64,000 bases of DNA from Streptosporangiales bacterium (GCA_009379955.1 WHST01000009.1:1-64000), one strand, 5' to 3'. Shown: positions 52,128 to 61,459, numbered from the stretch's first letter. The notes: generated from the sequence alone by a model not told the origin. Program-made: numbers and translations.

Positions 52128-52640
52128 TCACCGGTGCTGTCCGCGCAGCACTCCGAACCGGTCGAGCAGGAACAGCGTCAGCGCGATGCCGATCAGCGGG
52201 ATCACGAAGAACGGGAAGAACCCGTGCGCGATCGCGCACACGCTGAAGATCGCCGCGAGCACGAGGAACGGCACCGGCAGCCAGCGCAGTCCCTTCCCGC
52301 CGCGAAACGGCGGCCTGCCGCCCTTCTGCGCGCCCCAGGCCGCGGCCCACGGCGGCGCACCCTGCTGCGCCCACGGCGGCTTTCCGCCCTGCGCCCAGGG
52401 CGGACCCCACGGGGTGCCCTCCTGGCTGTCGTCCTGCTGGCCGCCGGGCAGGTCGGCGAACAGCGCGTCGACGTCCGCCTTCGTGCGGGCCTCGTACGCC
52501 TGCTGGCTGCGCTCGGCGTGCTCCTCCTCCGTGAGCCGGCCCGCGGCGTAGTGCTCGCCGAGCCGGTTGACGGCCTCCTCACGCTCGGCGTCGCCGATGC
52601 GTATGCCCGGGCGTCCCGGCTGTTCTGAGTTCTCGGTCAT
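52128..52640 (-). CDS. DUF1707 domain membrane protein
   Basis: 170 aa. The N-terminal DUF1707 domain reads RIGDAEREEAVNRLGEHYAA then GRLTEEEHAERSQQAYEART. A Pro/Gln/Trp-rich linker with repeated PPWAQ-like units follows, then two membrane helices near the C-terminus. ATG 52640 follows GAGGAGA. DUF1707 proteins are very common in actinobacteria, and the function is unknown. Confidence 0.83.
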   Translation of the reverse strand: MTENSEQPGRPGIRIGDAEREEAVNRLGEHYAAGRLTEEEHAERSQQAYEARTKADVDALFADLPGGQQDDSQEGTPWGPPWAQGGKPPWAQQGAPPWAAAWGAQKGGRPPFRGGKGLRWLPVPFLVLAAIFSVCAIAHGFFPFFVIPLIGIALTLFLLDRFGVLRGQHR

Positions 52641-52761
52641 GACGATCTCCTCGATGTCTGGTCTCACTCGACATCTCGATCGTCTGCCGGATCGGGGCTC
52701 GCGTCGTCGGACGGCGGGCGGCATCGCGTGTACGCCGTTCGACGCAGTGCCGCTGAAAGAC

Positions 52762-53424
52762 CTACGACCAGCCGGGGCGGACCAGGCCCGTCTCGTACGC
52801 CATGACGACGAGCTGGGCGCGGTCGCGGGCGTGCAGCTTCACCATCGCCCGGCTCACGTGGGTCTTCGCCGTCGCCGGGCTCAGCACCAGCCGCCCGGCG
52901 ATCTCCTCGTTGGACAGGCCCTCGCCGACGAGGGCGACGACCTCGCGTTCGCGGTCGGTGAGGACGTCGAGCTCCCTCGTCTTCGTGGGCTCCTTGGCGC
53001 GCGCCGCGAACTCCGCGATGAGCCGGCGCGTGATCCCGGGCGACAGCAACGCGTCGCCCTCTGCGACGGCGTGGATCGCGTAGATGAGCTCGGTCGGCTC
53101 GGTGTGCTTGACCAGGAAGCCACTCGCGCCGACCCGCAGCGCCTCGAACACGTACTCGTCGAGGTCGAACGTGGTGAGGATGACGACCCTGGTGCCGGAC
53201 AGCCGGGGATCGGACACGATCGCCTGCGTCGCCTCGAGCCCGTCCATGCCCGGCATGCGGATGTCCATCAGGACGACGTCGGGCGCGTGCTCGCGGACGA
53301 GCCGGACGGCCTCCTTGCCGTCGGCGGCCTCGGCGACGACCTCGACGTCGGCCTGCGCGTCGAGCAGCGCCCGGAAGCCGCCGCGCACCAGAGCCTGGTC
53401 GTCCGCGATGATCACGCGGATCAT
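52762..53424 (-). CDS. NarL/LuxR-type response regulator
   Basis: 220 aa. The receiver domain has acidic pocket IADDQ, phospho-acceptor Asp in VVLMDIRMPGMDG (about residue 54) and the Lys in GFLVKHTEPTEL. The C-terminal LuxR HTH reads LTDREREVVALVGEGLSNEE. ATG 53424 overlaps the kinase stop by ATGA, so this is a cognate pair. Target genes unknown. Confidence 0.92.
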   Translation of the reverse strand: MIRVIIADDQALVRGGFRALLDAQADVEVVAEAADGKEAVRLVREHAPDVVLMDIRMPGMDGLEATQAIVSDPRLSGTRVVILTTFDLDEYVFEALRVGASGFLVKHTEPTELIYAIHAVAEGDALLSPGITRRLIAEFAARAKEPTKTRELDVLTDREREVVALVGEGLSNEEIAGRLVLSPATAKTHVSRAMVKLHARDRAQLVVMAYETGLVRPGWS

Positions 53425-54689
53425 CCGCGTCCCCCTTCACCGGCCGGCGCCGGGTCGACCGGGATGGTCGCCTGGACGCGGAACCCGTCGCCGTCGACGG
53501 GACCGGCCTCGAACGAGCCGCCGAGGGCCGACACCCGGCGACGCATGCCCTCGATGCCGCTCCCCGTCCCCGGCAGCCTCGAGAACCCGCGGCCCACGCC
53601 GTCGTCGGCGATCGTCACTGTCAGCACGCGGTCACCGTAGCCGATCCCGATGGACACGGCCGACGCCTCGGCGTGCTTCAGCACGTTGGTCAGCGACTCC
53701 TGGACGATCCGGAACACCGCGAGCTCGACCGCCGCGGACAGCTCGCGCTGCCGTCCCTCGTACGCGATCCTCGCGTCGAGTCCCGCGACGACCGCGCGGT
53801 CGACGAGCAGCTGCAGGCCACCGATCCGCGGCGTCGGGGACCGCGGCGCGGCGTCCCCGACCCGCAGCACGTCGAGGACCGACCGCAGCACGTCGAGGAC
53901 CGACCGCAGCTCGCCGAGCGCCTCCGCGCTCGCCTGCTTGATCGCGGCGAGCGCGGACCTCGCCTGTTCGGGCCTCTCGTCCATCAGGTGCAGGCCGACG
54001 CCCGCCTGGACGTTGATCATCGAGATGTTGTGGGCGAGGACGTCGTGCAGCTCCTGGGCGATCACCAGGCGCTGCTCCGTCGCGCGCCTGCGCTGCGCCT
54101 CCTCCCGTGTGCGGACGGACTCGATCCCGCGCTCGCGCCTGATCCTCATCACCTCGGCCACGCCGAGCGCGAAGAGCGTCCAGACGACGTGGGTGGTGAC
54201 GGCCGTGAGGGACGGCGGGGCGCCCGGGTCGCGCAGGTAGGCGATCAGCAGGAACGCCGTCACCCCCACGGTCGCGCCGACCCACCCGACCAGCCGGTGC
54301 CCGGCGTTGACGGCGACGACCAGCGCGACGAAGAAGAACAGGAAGACCGGACCCACGTAGCCGAACGCCGAGAACGCCAGGGTCGCGACGAGTGTCACGG
54401 CCAGACCGGCGACCGGGAGACGGCGCCGGACGATCGGGAACGGCCCGGTGAGGGCCAGCAGGACGGGCCCCGCCAGCAACAGCACCAGGCCGAGCGGATC
54501 CATGTCCCTGGCGAACGGCGCGTGGAAGCCCGCGCCGAACGACGCGCCCGTCGACACGACGGTGAGCAGCACGAGGAAGACCCACCACCGCGCCGGCCGT
54601 GCCCAGGTCGATCCGCGGTGCCGGTCGAGCTCGTCCTCGTGCGCGAACAACACAGCCGAACCGTACGGCCAAAGGCGCACCGCCGTCAT
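53421..54689 (-). CDS. NarL-type sensor histidine kinase
   Basis: 422 aa. Four or five membrane helices (residues about 35-180) with little extracellular sequence lead into HisKA_3 with the phospho-acceptor His215 in AQELHDVLAHNISM. A HATPase domain follows, with DDGVGRGF and GSGIEGMRRRV. The second helix of the dimerisation domain contains RSVLDVL twice in succession (about residues 262-275), one heptad more than expected. ATG 54689 is assumed; no strong ribosome site. It phosphorylates the overlapping response regulator. Confidence 0.88.
   Translation of the reverse strand: MTAVRLWPYGSAVLFAHEDELDRHRGSTWARPARWWVFLVLLTVVSTGASFGAGFHAPFARDMDPLGLVLLLAGPVLLALTGPFPIVRRRLPVAGLAVTLVATLAFSAFGYVGPVFLFFFVALVVAVNAGHRLVGWVGATVGVTAFLLIAYLRDPGAPPSLTAVTTHVVWTLFALGVAEVMRIRRERGIESVRTREEAQRRRATEQRLVIAQELHDVLAHNISMINVQAGVGLHLMDERPEQARSALAAIKQASAEALGELRSVLDVLRSVLDVLRVGDAAPRSPTPRIGGLQLLVDRAVVAGLDARIAYEGRQRELSAAVELAVFRIVQESLTNVLKHAEASAVSIGIGYGDRVLTVTIADDGVGRGFSRLPGTGSGIEGMRRRVSALGGSFEAGPVDGDGFRVQATIPVDPAPAGEGGRG
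53863..53904 (-). repeat. Perfect 21-bp tandem duplication in the histidine kinase gene
   Basis: Units 53863-53883 and 53884-53904 are identical and in frame. Each codes for the seven residues RSVLDVL, exactly one coiled-coil heptad. Confidence 0.95.
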
Positions 54690-54743
54690 CGACACCCGAG
54701 GGGCTTCCCGTCTACTCCCCTGGTGGTATGCGGGGTGGAGCGC

Positions 54744-55169
54744 ATGATGGGAGCCGTGCAGCAGCGGAACACGACCCTCGCCGGCGCGCTCGTCGCCGCC
54801 GCCGCGGTCGGCTACGCGGCTCTCGCGTCCGGTCTGACCGTCCGCACCTGGCCCGCGGAGGTCGCCGTGCTCGTGCCCGCGGCGGTCATCACCGCACTCG
54901 CGCTCGCCCGTCCACCTGGCTCCGTCTCCGTGGCCGAGCCCGTTCGCCGGGCGGCGGTCGTCTGGGGCGTGCTGGTCGGTGCGGGGCTGCTGTGGGAGGC
55001 GTGGGCGTTCTTCCACCAGCCCGCCTGGAACGTCGCGTCGATCACGCACCCGTCGCTCTCGTCGCTCCTCGAGCCCGCGCTCGATGTCCGGCCCGGTCGG
55101 TTCGTCGCGTGGCTGCTGTGGCTCGCCGCGGGCTGGGGACTGACACGACGAAGCGGGCAGGGCCGATGA
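54744..55169 (+). CDS. Small membrane protein of unknown function
   Basis: 141 aa with about four hydrophobic segments (ALVAAAAVGYAALASGL, VAVLVPAAVITALAL, AAVVWGVLVGAGLLW, FVAWLLWLAAGWGL). ATG 54744, or ATG 54747 with better spacing from GGAG. No family recognised. Overlaps the next gene by ATGA, so the two products are made together. Divergent from the histidine kinase. Confidence 0.65.
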   Translation: MMGAVQQRNTTLAGALVAAAAVGYAALASGLTVRTWPAEVAVLVPAAVITALALARPPGSVSVAEPVRRAAVVWGVLVGAGLLWEAWAFFHQPAWNVASITHPSLSSLLEPALDVRPGRFVAWLLWLAAGWGLTRRSGQGR

Positions 55170-55375
55170 TCTGGCGACCGATCATGATCAGCGGCTTCGT
55201 GGTGCTCTTCGCGCTCGCCGCCATCGCCGTTGTCGTGGCGTGGCGACGACGCGACCGGTTGGCGACGCTGCCCACCGTGCTGCGTGCGGCGATGTCACGG
55301 CACCTGGTCGTCCGCGTCGTGGTCGTGCTGGCGTGGGCGTGGCTCGGCTGGCACTTCCTCGCCCGCACCGGCTGA
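55166..55375 (+). CDS. Small two-helix membrane protein (DUF6186-like)
   Basis: 69 aa with two membrane segments separated by a basic loop (WRRRDRLATLPTVLRAAMSR) and the end AWAWLGWHFLART. The pattern resembles small DUF6186 proteins of actinobacteria. Coupled to the upstream membrane protein. Its last 81 bp overlap the end of the convergent exporter gene, which is unusual. Confidence 0.6.
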   Translation: MIWRPIMISGFVVLFALAAIAVVVAWRRRDRLATLPTVLRAAMSRHLVVRVVVVLAWAWLGWHFLARTG

Positions 55376-56221
55376 GCGTTCCCGGTGGACGGCGACGGCG
55401 ACCACCACGAGGAGGATCCCCACCACCTCCTGCGGCGTGGGGATCTGCGCGAGGACGACTGCGCCGATCACCGCCGCGGTCGCCGGCAGCAGGCTCAGCA
55501 GCAGCGCGAACGTCGACCGCGGCAGCCTGGCCATCGCCAGCTGGTCGAAGACGTACGGGATCACCGACGACGTCACGCCGACCGCGACACCGGCCGCGAG
55601 CAGCCAGGGCGAGGTGAACGCCGACAGCGCACCGGAGAGACCCACCGGCGTGATCGCCACCGCCGCGACCGCCATCGACGCGGCGAGCCTGTCGACCCCG
55701 CCGCTCGCGCCACCGGCGGCGGCGCGATGGCCGAGCACCACGTACCCGGCGAACAGCGCGCAGTTGGTGAACCCGAACACGAAGCCCAGCGGAGCGTCGA
55801 CAAGGCGCACGTCGGCGAGGAGGACCACCCCGAGCACCGCCACGACGAGGGCGAGCAGGTTGCGACGCGTGCGCACGCCCACCGCCGCGAGGGCGATCGG
55901 GCCGAGGAACTCCAGCGCTCCCACGGTGCCGAGCGGGAGCCTGGCGATCGCCAGGTAGAAGCAGGCGTTCATCGCGGCCAGGGTGGTCCCGAGCCCGAGG
56001 ACGAGCAGGCGCCCGCGCGGCGACATCGCCCGTACCGTCCGCCACGGCCGGCGCCACGCGGCGAGGACGACCGCGGCGGTCGCGACCCGCAGCCACGCGA
56101 CGCCCAGCTCGTCGACCGCCGCGAACAGCAGCACGGCGAACGACGGGCCGAGGTAGTGGAAGACGGCGCTGCCGACGAAGTACGCGTGCGGCGGCACCCG
56201 GCGCGGGCGCGTGGATGACAC
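55295..56221 (-). CDS. EamA/RhtA-type exporter
   Basis: 308 aa with ten membrane segments in two EamA halves. WLRVATAAVVLAAWRRPWRT, AIARLPLGTVGALEFLGPIA and the second-half ARLPRSTFALLLSLLPATAA are characteristic of RhtA-like homoserine/threonine exporters. GTG 56221. Divergent from an Lrp-family gene, the usual arrangement for Lrp-controlled amino-acid exporters. A polar tail of about 25 residues after the last helix is encoded opposite the DUF6186-like gene. Confidence 0.83.
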   Translation of the reverse strand: MSSTRPRRVPPHAYFVGSAVFHYLGPSFAVLLFAAVDELGVAWLRVATAAVVLAAWRRPWRTVRAMSPRGRLLVLGLGTTLAAMNACFYLAIARLPLGTVGALEFLGPIALAAVGVRTRRNLLALVVAVLGVVLLADVRLVDAPLGFVFGFTNCALFAGYVVLGHRAAAGGASGGVDRLAASMAVAAVAITPVGLSGALSAFTSPWLLAAGVAVGVTSSVIPYVFDQLAMARLPRSTFALLLSLLPATAAVIGAVVLAQIPTPQEVVGILLVVVAVAVHRERSAGAGEEVPAEPRPRQHDHDADDQVP

Positions 56222-56283
56222 GCGACCATGCTTGCCAAGGCCATAACCTTTCGGAACGGCAGATCGACGGCATCGGAGGAGAG

Positions 56284-56814
56284 ATGGCGAAGGATCGACG
56301 ACGCAGCGAGGCATCGGTCCGTGACATCGACGGTTCGCTGCTCGACAACGATGTCAACGTCCGGCTGCTCGAGGCGCTGCACGCCGACCCGCGCATCGCG
56401 ATGTCCGCGCTGGGGCGTGCGGTCGGGCTGTCCCCGCCCGCCGTGACCGAGCGGGTGCAGCGGCTCGTCAGGGCCGGCGTGATCGCCGGGTTCTCGATGG
56501 AGGTCGACCCGGCCGCGGTCGGGCTGCCGGTCGCCGCGTACGTCCGCGTCCGCCCGGGGCCAGGTCAGCTCCGCAGGATCGCGGACCTCGCCCGCGAGAC
56601 ACCCCAGGTCGTCGAGTGCCACCGGATCACCGGCGAGGACTGCTTCCTGCTGAAGGTGCAGGTCGGTGCGGTCGACGAGCTCGAGGAGGTGCTCGACAGG
56701 TTCCTGCTGTACGGACAGACGACGACCTCGATCGTCCAGTCCACGCCCGTCCCGCGCCGACCGCTCCCGCTTCGGTGCGACGAGGGTCACGCCCCGAACC
56801 CGTACGGAGCGTGA
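56284..56814 (+). CDS. Lrp/AsnC-family transcriptional regulator
   Basis: 176 aa. HTH domain (LLEALHADPRIAMSALGRAV then GLSPPAVTERVQRL) is followed by the RAM ligand-binding domain with ECHRITGEDCFLLKVQV. ATG 56284 follows GGAGGAGAG. It likely controls the divergent EamA exporter in response to an amino acid. Confidence 0.88.
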   Translation: MAKDRRRSEASVRDIDGSLLDNDVNVRLLEALHADPRIAMSALGRAVGLSPPAVTERVQRLVRAGVIAGFSMEVDPAAVGLPVAAYVRVRPGPGQLRRIADLARETPQVVECHRITGEDCFLLKVQVGAVDELEEVLDRFLLYGQTTTSIVQSTPVPRRPLPLRCDEGHAPNPYGA

Positions 56815-56856
56815 CCGTCCCGATCGCAACGGCACCTGGAGTCCTCTCGACGTCAA

Positions 56857-56862
56857 TAGGAT
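56857..56862 (+). promoter_or_regulatory. Likely -10 box giving a leaderless transcript
   Basis: TAGGAT ends 6 nt before GTG 56869, which has no ribosome site. Confidence 0.4.
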
Positions 56863-56868
56863 CGCGAA

Positions 56869-58542
56869 GTGCCCCAGCTCTCCCTTCGGCGATCACTGCG
56901 CCCCGGACATCTCATCGTGTGCGGCAGCACGCCGCTGGCCTTCCGGCTCGTCGAGGAGCTCAGCAAGAGGTACGCCGAGAACGTCACCCTCGTCATGCCG
57001 CCGACGAAGCGCACCGACCGGCGCCGGCTGGCCCTGCCGAGCAGTGTCCGGGTCGTCGAGGCCGTGACCGTCGACACGGATGCGCTGCGCGCGGCGAACA
57101 TCGAGTCCGCCCGTGCCATCGCGGTGGTCAACCAGGACGACGTCGGCAACATCCACATCGGCATGCGGGCACGCGATCTCAACCACGACGTGCGGCTGGT
57201 CCTGCACTTCTTCAACATCAAGCTCGGCCGCCAGGTCGGCGCCATGTTCGGCGACTGCGTCGCCATGTCGGACTCCGGGGTCGCCGCGCCGTCGTTCGTC
57301 GCCGCGGCGATCGACGACACGATGACGGTGAACCACGTGCGCCTCCCCGGCCGCACCGTGTACGCGTCGCGGCGTTCGCGGGTCAAGCGGCACCGCATCA
57401 TCTGCGCACTCGCCGACAGCTCGACGGCGGATCGACCGAACATGCTGCCGGACACGGAGTCCGAGAGCGATATCGTGCTCGCGATCGCCGACGGTCACTC
57501 GACCCGATGGGCGGAGATCCGCCGGCGCGTCCACGGCTTCGGTCTACACCTGCGCACGCTGATCAGCGGGCGCCTCCGAGCCGCCCTCCTCGTCATGTTG
57601 GCACTGCTCGTGCTCGGCACGGTCATGTTCGCCACCGACCCGCAGTACACGATCTGGGACGCCGTCTACCTGACGCTGCTCGACGCGGCCGGCGCGACCG
57701 ACCCCAACAGAGACCTGACCAAGCTCACCAAGCTCACCCAGATCCTCATCACCGTCGTCGGCATCTCGATCATCCCGCTGCTGACGGCGGCCGTCGTCGA
57801 CGGCGTGGTGAGCGCCAGACTCCAGCCGTTCACCACCCGCCGCCGCATGCCGTACCACGGCCACGTGGTGGTCGTCGGTCTCGGGAACGTCGGCACCAGG
57901 GTCATCAGGCGGCTGCACGACCTGGGCCTGCAGGTCGTCGCCGTCGAGGACAACAAGCATGCCATGGGCGTGCCGGTGGCACGGAGCAAGCAGCTGCGCA
58001 TCCCGGTGATCATCGGCGACGCCACCCGCGAGGAGACACTGCTGGCCGCCGCCGTCGACAACTGTCGCGCGCTCATCGCGGTGACGAGTGACGACATCGC
58101 CAACCTGGAGACGGGGCTGCAGGCCCGCGACCTGCGCAAGGACCTGCGGGTCGTGCTGCGTATCGGCGAGGACGACCTCGCCGGCAGGCTCCAGCGCAAC
58201 TTCGACATCACCGTCTCGCGGAGCGTCTCCTTCCTCGCCGCCCCGGCGTTCGCGGCCGCGATGATCGAGCGTGAGGTCGTCGGCACCATCCCGGTCGGTC
58301 GCCGTGTGCTCCTCGTCGCCGACGTCCCGGTACGGCCGGGGTCGCCGCTGTACGGCCACACGATCGCCGACGTCTACGAGCCCGGCCGGGTACGTGTCAT
58401 CGCGTTGCGTCGCCGCGGCGAGACCGCATACGACTGGTCTCCACCGGACGACCACCAGCTGGCCACCGACGACCAGCTCACCATCGTCGCGACGCGCACC
58501 GGCCTCGGCCAGGTGCTCACCAACAGCATCGCCGACGACTGA
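56869..58542 (+). CDS. Channel-like protein with two TrkA-N (RCK) domains and a degenerate pore
   Basis: 557 aa. An N-terminal TrkA-N-type domain (HLIVCGSTPLAFRLVEEL) precedes two membrane helices (about residues 238-255 and 285-310), then a second, canonical RCK domain (VVVVGLGNVGTRVIRRLHDL, with acidic VEDNK). Between the helices, where a potassium channel has TVGYGD, the sequence is LDAAGATDPNRD. It may not conduct potassium, or the pore may be formed differently. The early GCGxxG-like motif is weak (CGSTPL). Leaderless GTG start. Confidence 0.78.
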   Translation: MPQLSLRRSLRPGHLIVCGSTPLAFRLVEELSKRYAENVTLVMPPTKRTDRRRLALPSSVRVVEAVTVDTDALRAANIESARAIAVVNQDDVGNIHIGMRARDLNHDVRLVLHFFNIKLGRQVGAMFGDCVAMSDSGVAAPSFVAAAIDDTMTVNHVRLPGRTVYASRRSRVKRHRIICALADSSTADRPNMLPDTESESDIVLAIADGHSTRWAEIRRRVHGFGLHLRTLISGRLRAALLVMLALLVLGTVMFATDPQYTIWDAVYLTLLDAAGATDPNRDLTKLTKLTQILITVVGISIIPLLTAAVVDGVVSARLQPFTTRRRMPYHGHVVVVGLGNVGTRVIRRLHDLGLQVVAVEDNKHAMGVPVARSKQLRIPVIIGDATREETLLAAAVDNCRALIAVTSDDIANLETGLQARDLRKDLRVVLRIGEDDLAGRLQRNFDITVSRSVSFLAAPAFAAAMIEREVVGTIPVGRRVLLVADVPVRPGSPLYGHTIADVYEPGRVRVIALRRRGETAYDWSPPDDHQLATDDQLTIVATRTGLGQVLTNSIADD

Positions 58543-58554
58543 CCCGCCGACCCG

Positions 58555-59721
58555 TCAGTCGGGCGGGTCGACGGTCGCCAGCCACCAGGTCTCGGCGATG
58601 TCGGCGGGGTTCCTGAGGTCGGCGCCGGTCAGCACCGTGAACTGGGCGAGCCGGTGCCGCAGCGTGTTCGGATGGACGTGCATCGCGGCAGCCGTCTCGT
58701 CGACCCGGAACCCGTGCCTCAGGTAGCTGACCACCGACTGCCAGACGTCGTCGCCGTACCTACCCTTGTCCCGCAGCGGCGCGAGCAGCCGGTCGGAGAC
58801 GATCTTCGCCATCTCCGGATCCGTCGCGGCGACCGCGGCGAGCCGGAGCTCGTCGAGTGTGTGCAGGCCCGGCCGGTGCAGCTGCGCGGCCGCGGCGAAC
58901 GCCCTGCCGGCGGTCACCCCGGACTCGTAGAGTTCGGCGGCGGGGCGCAGCGGACCGACCCCGAACGTCCCGAGCCGCTCGTCGACGACGACCGCGGCGC
59001 CGAGCAGGCCGACGACGTCGCGGTCGACCACGGCGATGACGGAGCTGCCCGGCGGGAAGCCCTCGCGAAGCGCCGGCGCCGTGACGCCCTCGGCCGCGCG
59101 GCCGCGGACGGCTGCGTAGTGCCCGATGGGATCGAGGCCGAGCTGGACCAGGTGGACGCCGGCCGACTCGGCGCGGACCGGCTGGTCGAGCAGGGCACGC
59201 AGCGCGGCGCCCGTGCGCGCCTCGTCCTCGCGGGCCGAGTCGATCCCGACCTGGTGGTGCGCGGTCGCCGCGGCCACGGTCACCCCGTCGATCCACCGCC
59301 GCACGATCTCGATCATCGGCAGCAGCTCAGTGTCGGTGAACCCGCGGCGGCGTCCCTCCTGAGCGACGATCGTCCAGAACTCCTGCCCGGCGAGGTGGTA
59401 CGCATCGAGGATGGCCGCGAGGCTGAGGCCGCGCCTGGCCCGGTCGGCGATGATCTCCGCGATGCCCCGCAGCTCGTCACTGTCGGGGAGCCGGCCCTGT
59501 TTCGCCGAGCCGAGCCCCGCCGTGACGGTGTGCCGGACGCCGGCGAGCAGGACCTCGTCCGGCAGGGTGCGGTACTCCGGGATGGCCTGGCTGATCACCT
59601 CGGCCAGCCGGGCGACCAGGACCTGGAGCCGCTCCTCGTCGTCGGCCAGGTCGGCGAACAGCTCCCGCATGGCGGCCGGGACAGTGGGTTCCTCCAACAC
59701 GCCGGCCTCCCAGGTGGCCAC
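58555..59721 (-). CDS. PucR-type (CdaR-like) helix-turn-helix regulator
   Basis: 388 aa. An N-terminal sensor-like helical domain (REDEARTG and earlier RARRGLSLAAILDAYHLAGQ, the RsbRD-like fold) precedes a C-terminal PucR HTH (AMHVHPNTLRHRLAQFTVLT). Convergent with the channel-like gene and divergent from an acyl-CoA synthetase gene 233 bp away, which is its probable target. GTG 59721. Confidence 0.8.
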   Translation of the reverse strand: MATWEAGVLEEPTVPAAMRELFADLADDEERLQVLVARLAEVISQAIPEYRTLPDEVLLAGVRHTVTAGLGSAKQGRLPDSDELRGIAEIIADRARRGLSLAAILDAYHLAGQEFWTIVAQEGRRRGFTDTELLPMIEIVRRWIDGVTVAAATAHHQVGIDSAREDEARTGAALRALLDQPVRAESAGVHLVQLGLDPIGHYAAVRGRAAEGVTAPALREGFPPGSSVIAVVDRDVVGLLGAAVVVDERLGTFGVGPLRPAAELYESGVTAGRAFAAAAQLHRPGLHTLDELRLAAVAATDPEMAKIVSDRLLAPLRDKGRYGDDVWQSVVSYLRHGFRVDETAAAMHVHPNTLRHRLAQFTVLTGADLRNPADIAETWWLATVDPPD

Positions 59722-59954
59722 TTCTCCAGACTCCGTGGCACCTCATTGTGGAGTACCCCGATCCATTCGAGAATCACCGGGTCACGCGGGTGTCGACGGG
59801 ACCGCGTGAAGGTCCCGGGGGGACGCGCCCGTGGAAGGCACTTCCCAGGGGGGACCGTGTGGTTCCGCGGGCGCGTTCCCTCGACCGCCGCCGCAGGGCG
59901 AGGGCCGGCCGACTGTGTCGATTGCCCTCGGCGGTCTTGCGACAGGAGGACCTG

Positions 59955-61421
59955 GTGATCCCCACCGCACTGTCCACCCAGCTCGCCGCGCTGGTTGCCG
60001 CCGACCCCGGCCGTCCCGCGGTCACCTGCGGCGACGAGACGCTGACCCGCACCGATCTCGACCGGCGGACCAACGCCCTCGCCCGCGCCTACGCCGCGCG
60101 CGGCGTCGCGGCCGGGTCGATGGTGACGATCGCCCTGCCCAACGGGCTCGAGGGCGTCGAGGCCGCCGTCGCCGCCTGGAAGCTCGGCGCGATCCCGCAG
60201 CCGTTGTCGCCGCGCCTGCCCGCCCACGAGCTCGCCGCGCTGCTCGACCTCGCCCGTCCCTCGCTCGTCGTCGGCGGCGACCCGGCAGCGACCGGCGACC
60301 TGTCGGCCGTCCCCGCGGGGTTCGTACCCGACGTGACCGACGACTCCGCGCTGCCGCCCGCCGTCGGACCGTCGTGGAAGGCGCCGACGTCCGGCGGCAG
60401 CACCGGGCGACCCAAGCTGATCGTCGCCGCGCAGCCGGCGTGCGCGGAGGTGGTACTGGGGTACGCCCAGCTGTTCCGCATGCCGGCCGACGGCGTGCAT
60501 CTGGTGACCGGCCCGATGTACCACAACGCGGGGTTCATGTTCGCGACCTGCGCGCTGTTCAGCGGCAACCACGTCGTGGTGATGCCGCGCTTCGACCCGG
60601 CAGAGACGCTGCGGCTCGTCGACGCCCACCGCGCCGACTGGGTGTTCGTCGTGCCGACGATGATGCACCGCATCTCCCGGCTGCCGGGTGCTGTGCGCGA
60701 GTCGTTCGACCTGTCCAGCCTGCGCCTGCTGCTGCACAGCGCCGCGCCCTGCCCGGCGTGGCTGAAGGAGGACTGGATCGGCTGGATCGGCCCCGACCGC
60801 GTGTACGAGATGTACGCGAGCACCGAGGCGATGGCGGGCTCGATGATCACCGGCGACGAGTGGCTCACCCACCGCGGCAGCGTGGGGCGCATGGTCGTCG
60901 GCGAGGTCAGCATCCGCGATGCAGGCGGCGACGAGGTGCCCCCGGGTGTGACCGGCGAGATCTGGCTCCGCACCGCGGCCGACGCGCCGTCGACGTACCG
61001 CTACGTCGGCGCGCGTGCGCGTACCCAGCCGGGCGGCTGGGAGTCGCAGGGCGACTGCGGCCGAGTCGACGAGGAGGGCTACCTCTACATCGCCGACCGG
61101 CTGCCCGACATGATCCTCGTCGGCGGCGCCAACGTGTACCCCGCCGAGGTCGAGGCCGCGCTCGACGAGCACCCCGCAGTGGAGTCCTCCTGCGTCATCG
61201 GCCTGCCCGACGACGAGTACGGCAGCACCGTGCACGCGATCGTCCAGACCGCCGACCCGCTCGACGCCGACGCGCTGCTCGCCCACCTGCGCGAGCGGCT
61301 GGCCCCGTACAAGCTCCCGCGCACCTTCGAACGCGTCGACCATCCGCTGCGTGACGACGCGGGCAAGGTACGGCGATCGCGGCTGCGGGCCGAACGGCTG
61401 GAGCGACGCCTGGTCGGCTGA
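59955..61421 (+). CDS. Class I adenylate-forming acyl-CoA synthetase
   Basis: 488 aa. Core motifs are in order: A3 P-loop APTSGGSTGRPKLI, A5 YEMYASTEAM, A7 WESQGDCGRVDEEGYLYIAD, A8 RLPDMILVGGANVYPAEVE and A10 DDAGKVRRSRLR with the catalytic Lys. It activates a carboxylic acid as an acyl-adenylate and transfers it to CoA; the substrate is unclear. GTG 59955 follows AGGAGGA. It is probably controlled by the divergent PucR-type gene. Confidence 0.87.
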   Translation: MIPTALSTQLAALVAADPGRPAVTCGDETLTRTDLDRRTNALARAYAARGVAAGSMVTIALPNGLEGVEAAVAAWKLGAIPQPLSPRLPAHELAALLDLARPSLVVGGDPAATGDLSAVPAGFVPDVTDDSALPPAVGPSWKAPTSGGSTGRPKLIVAAQPACAEVVLGYAQLFRMPADGVHLVTGPMYHNAGFMFATCALFSGNHVVVMPRFDPAETLRLVDAHRADWVFVVPTMMHRISRLPGAVRESFDLSSLRLLLHSAAPCPAWLKEDWIGWIGPDRVYEMYASTEAMAGSMITGDEWLTHRGSVGRMVVGEVSIRDAGGDEVPPGVTGEIWLRTAADAPSTYRYVGARARTQPGGWESQGDCGRVDEEGYLYIADRLPDMILVGGANVYPAEVEAALDEHPAVESSCVIGLPDDEYGSTVHAIVQTADPLDADALLAHLRERLAPYKLPRTFERVDHPLRDDAGKVRRSRLRAERLERRLVG

Positions 61422-61459
61422 GAGTCGACCCCACTCTTACGGACAGTCGCCAAACCGGC

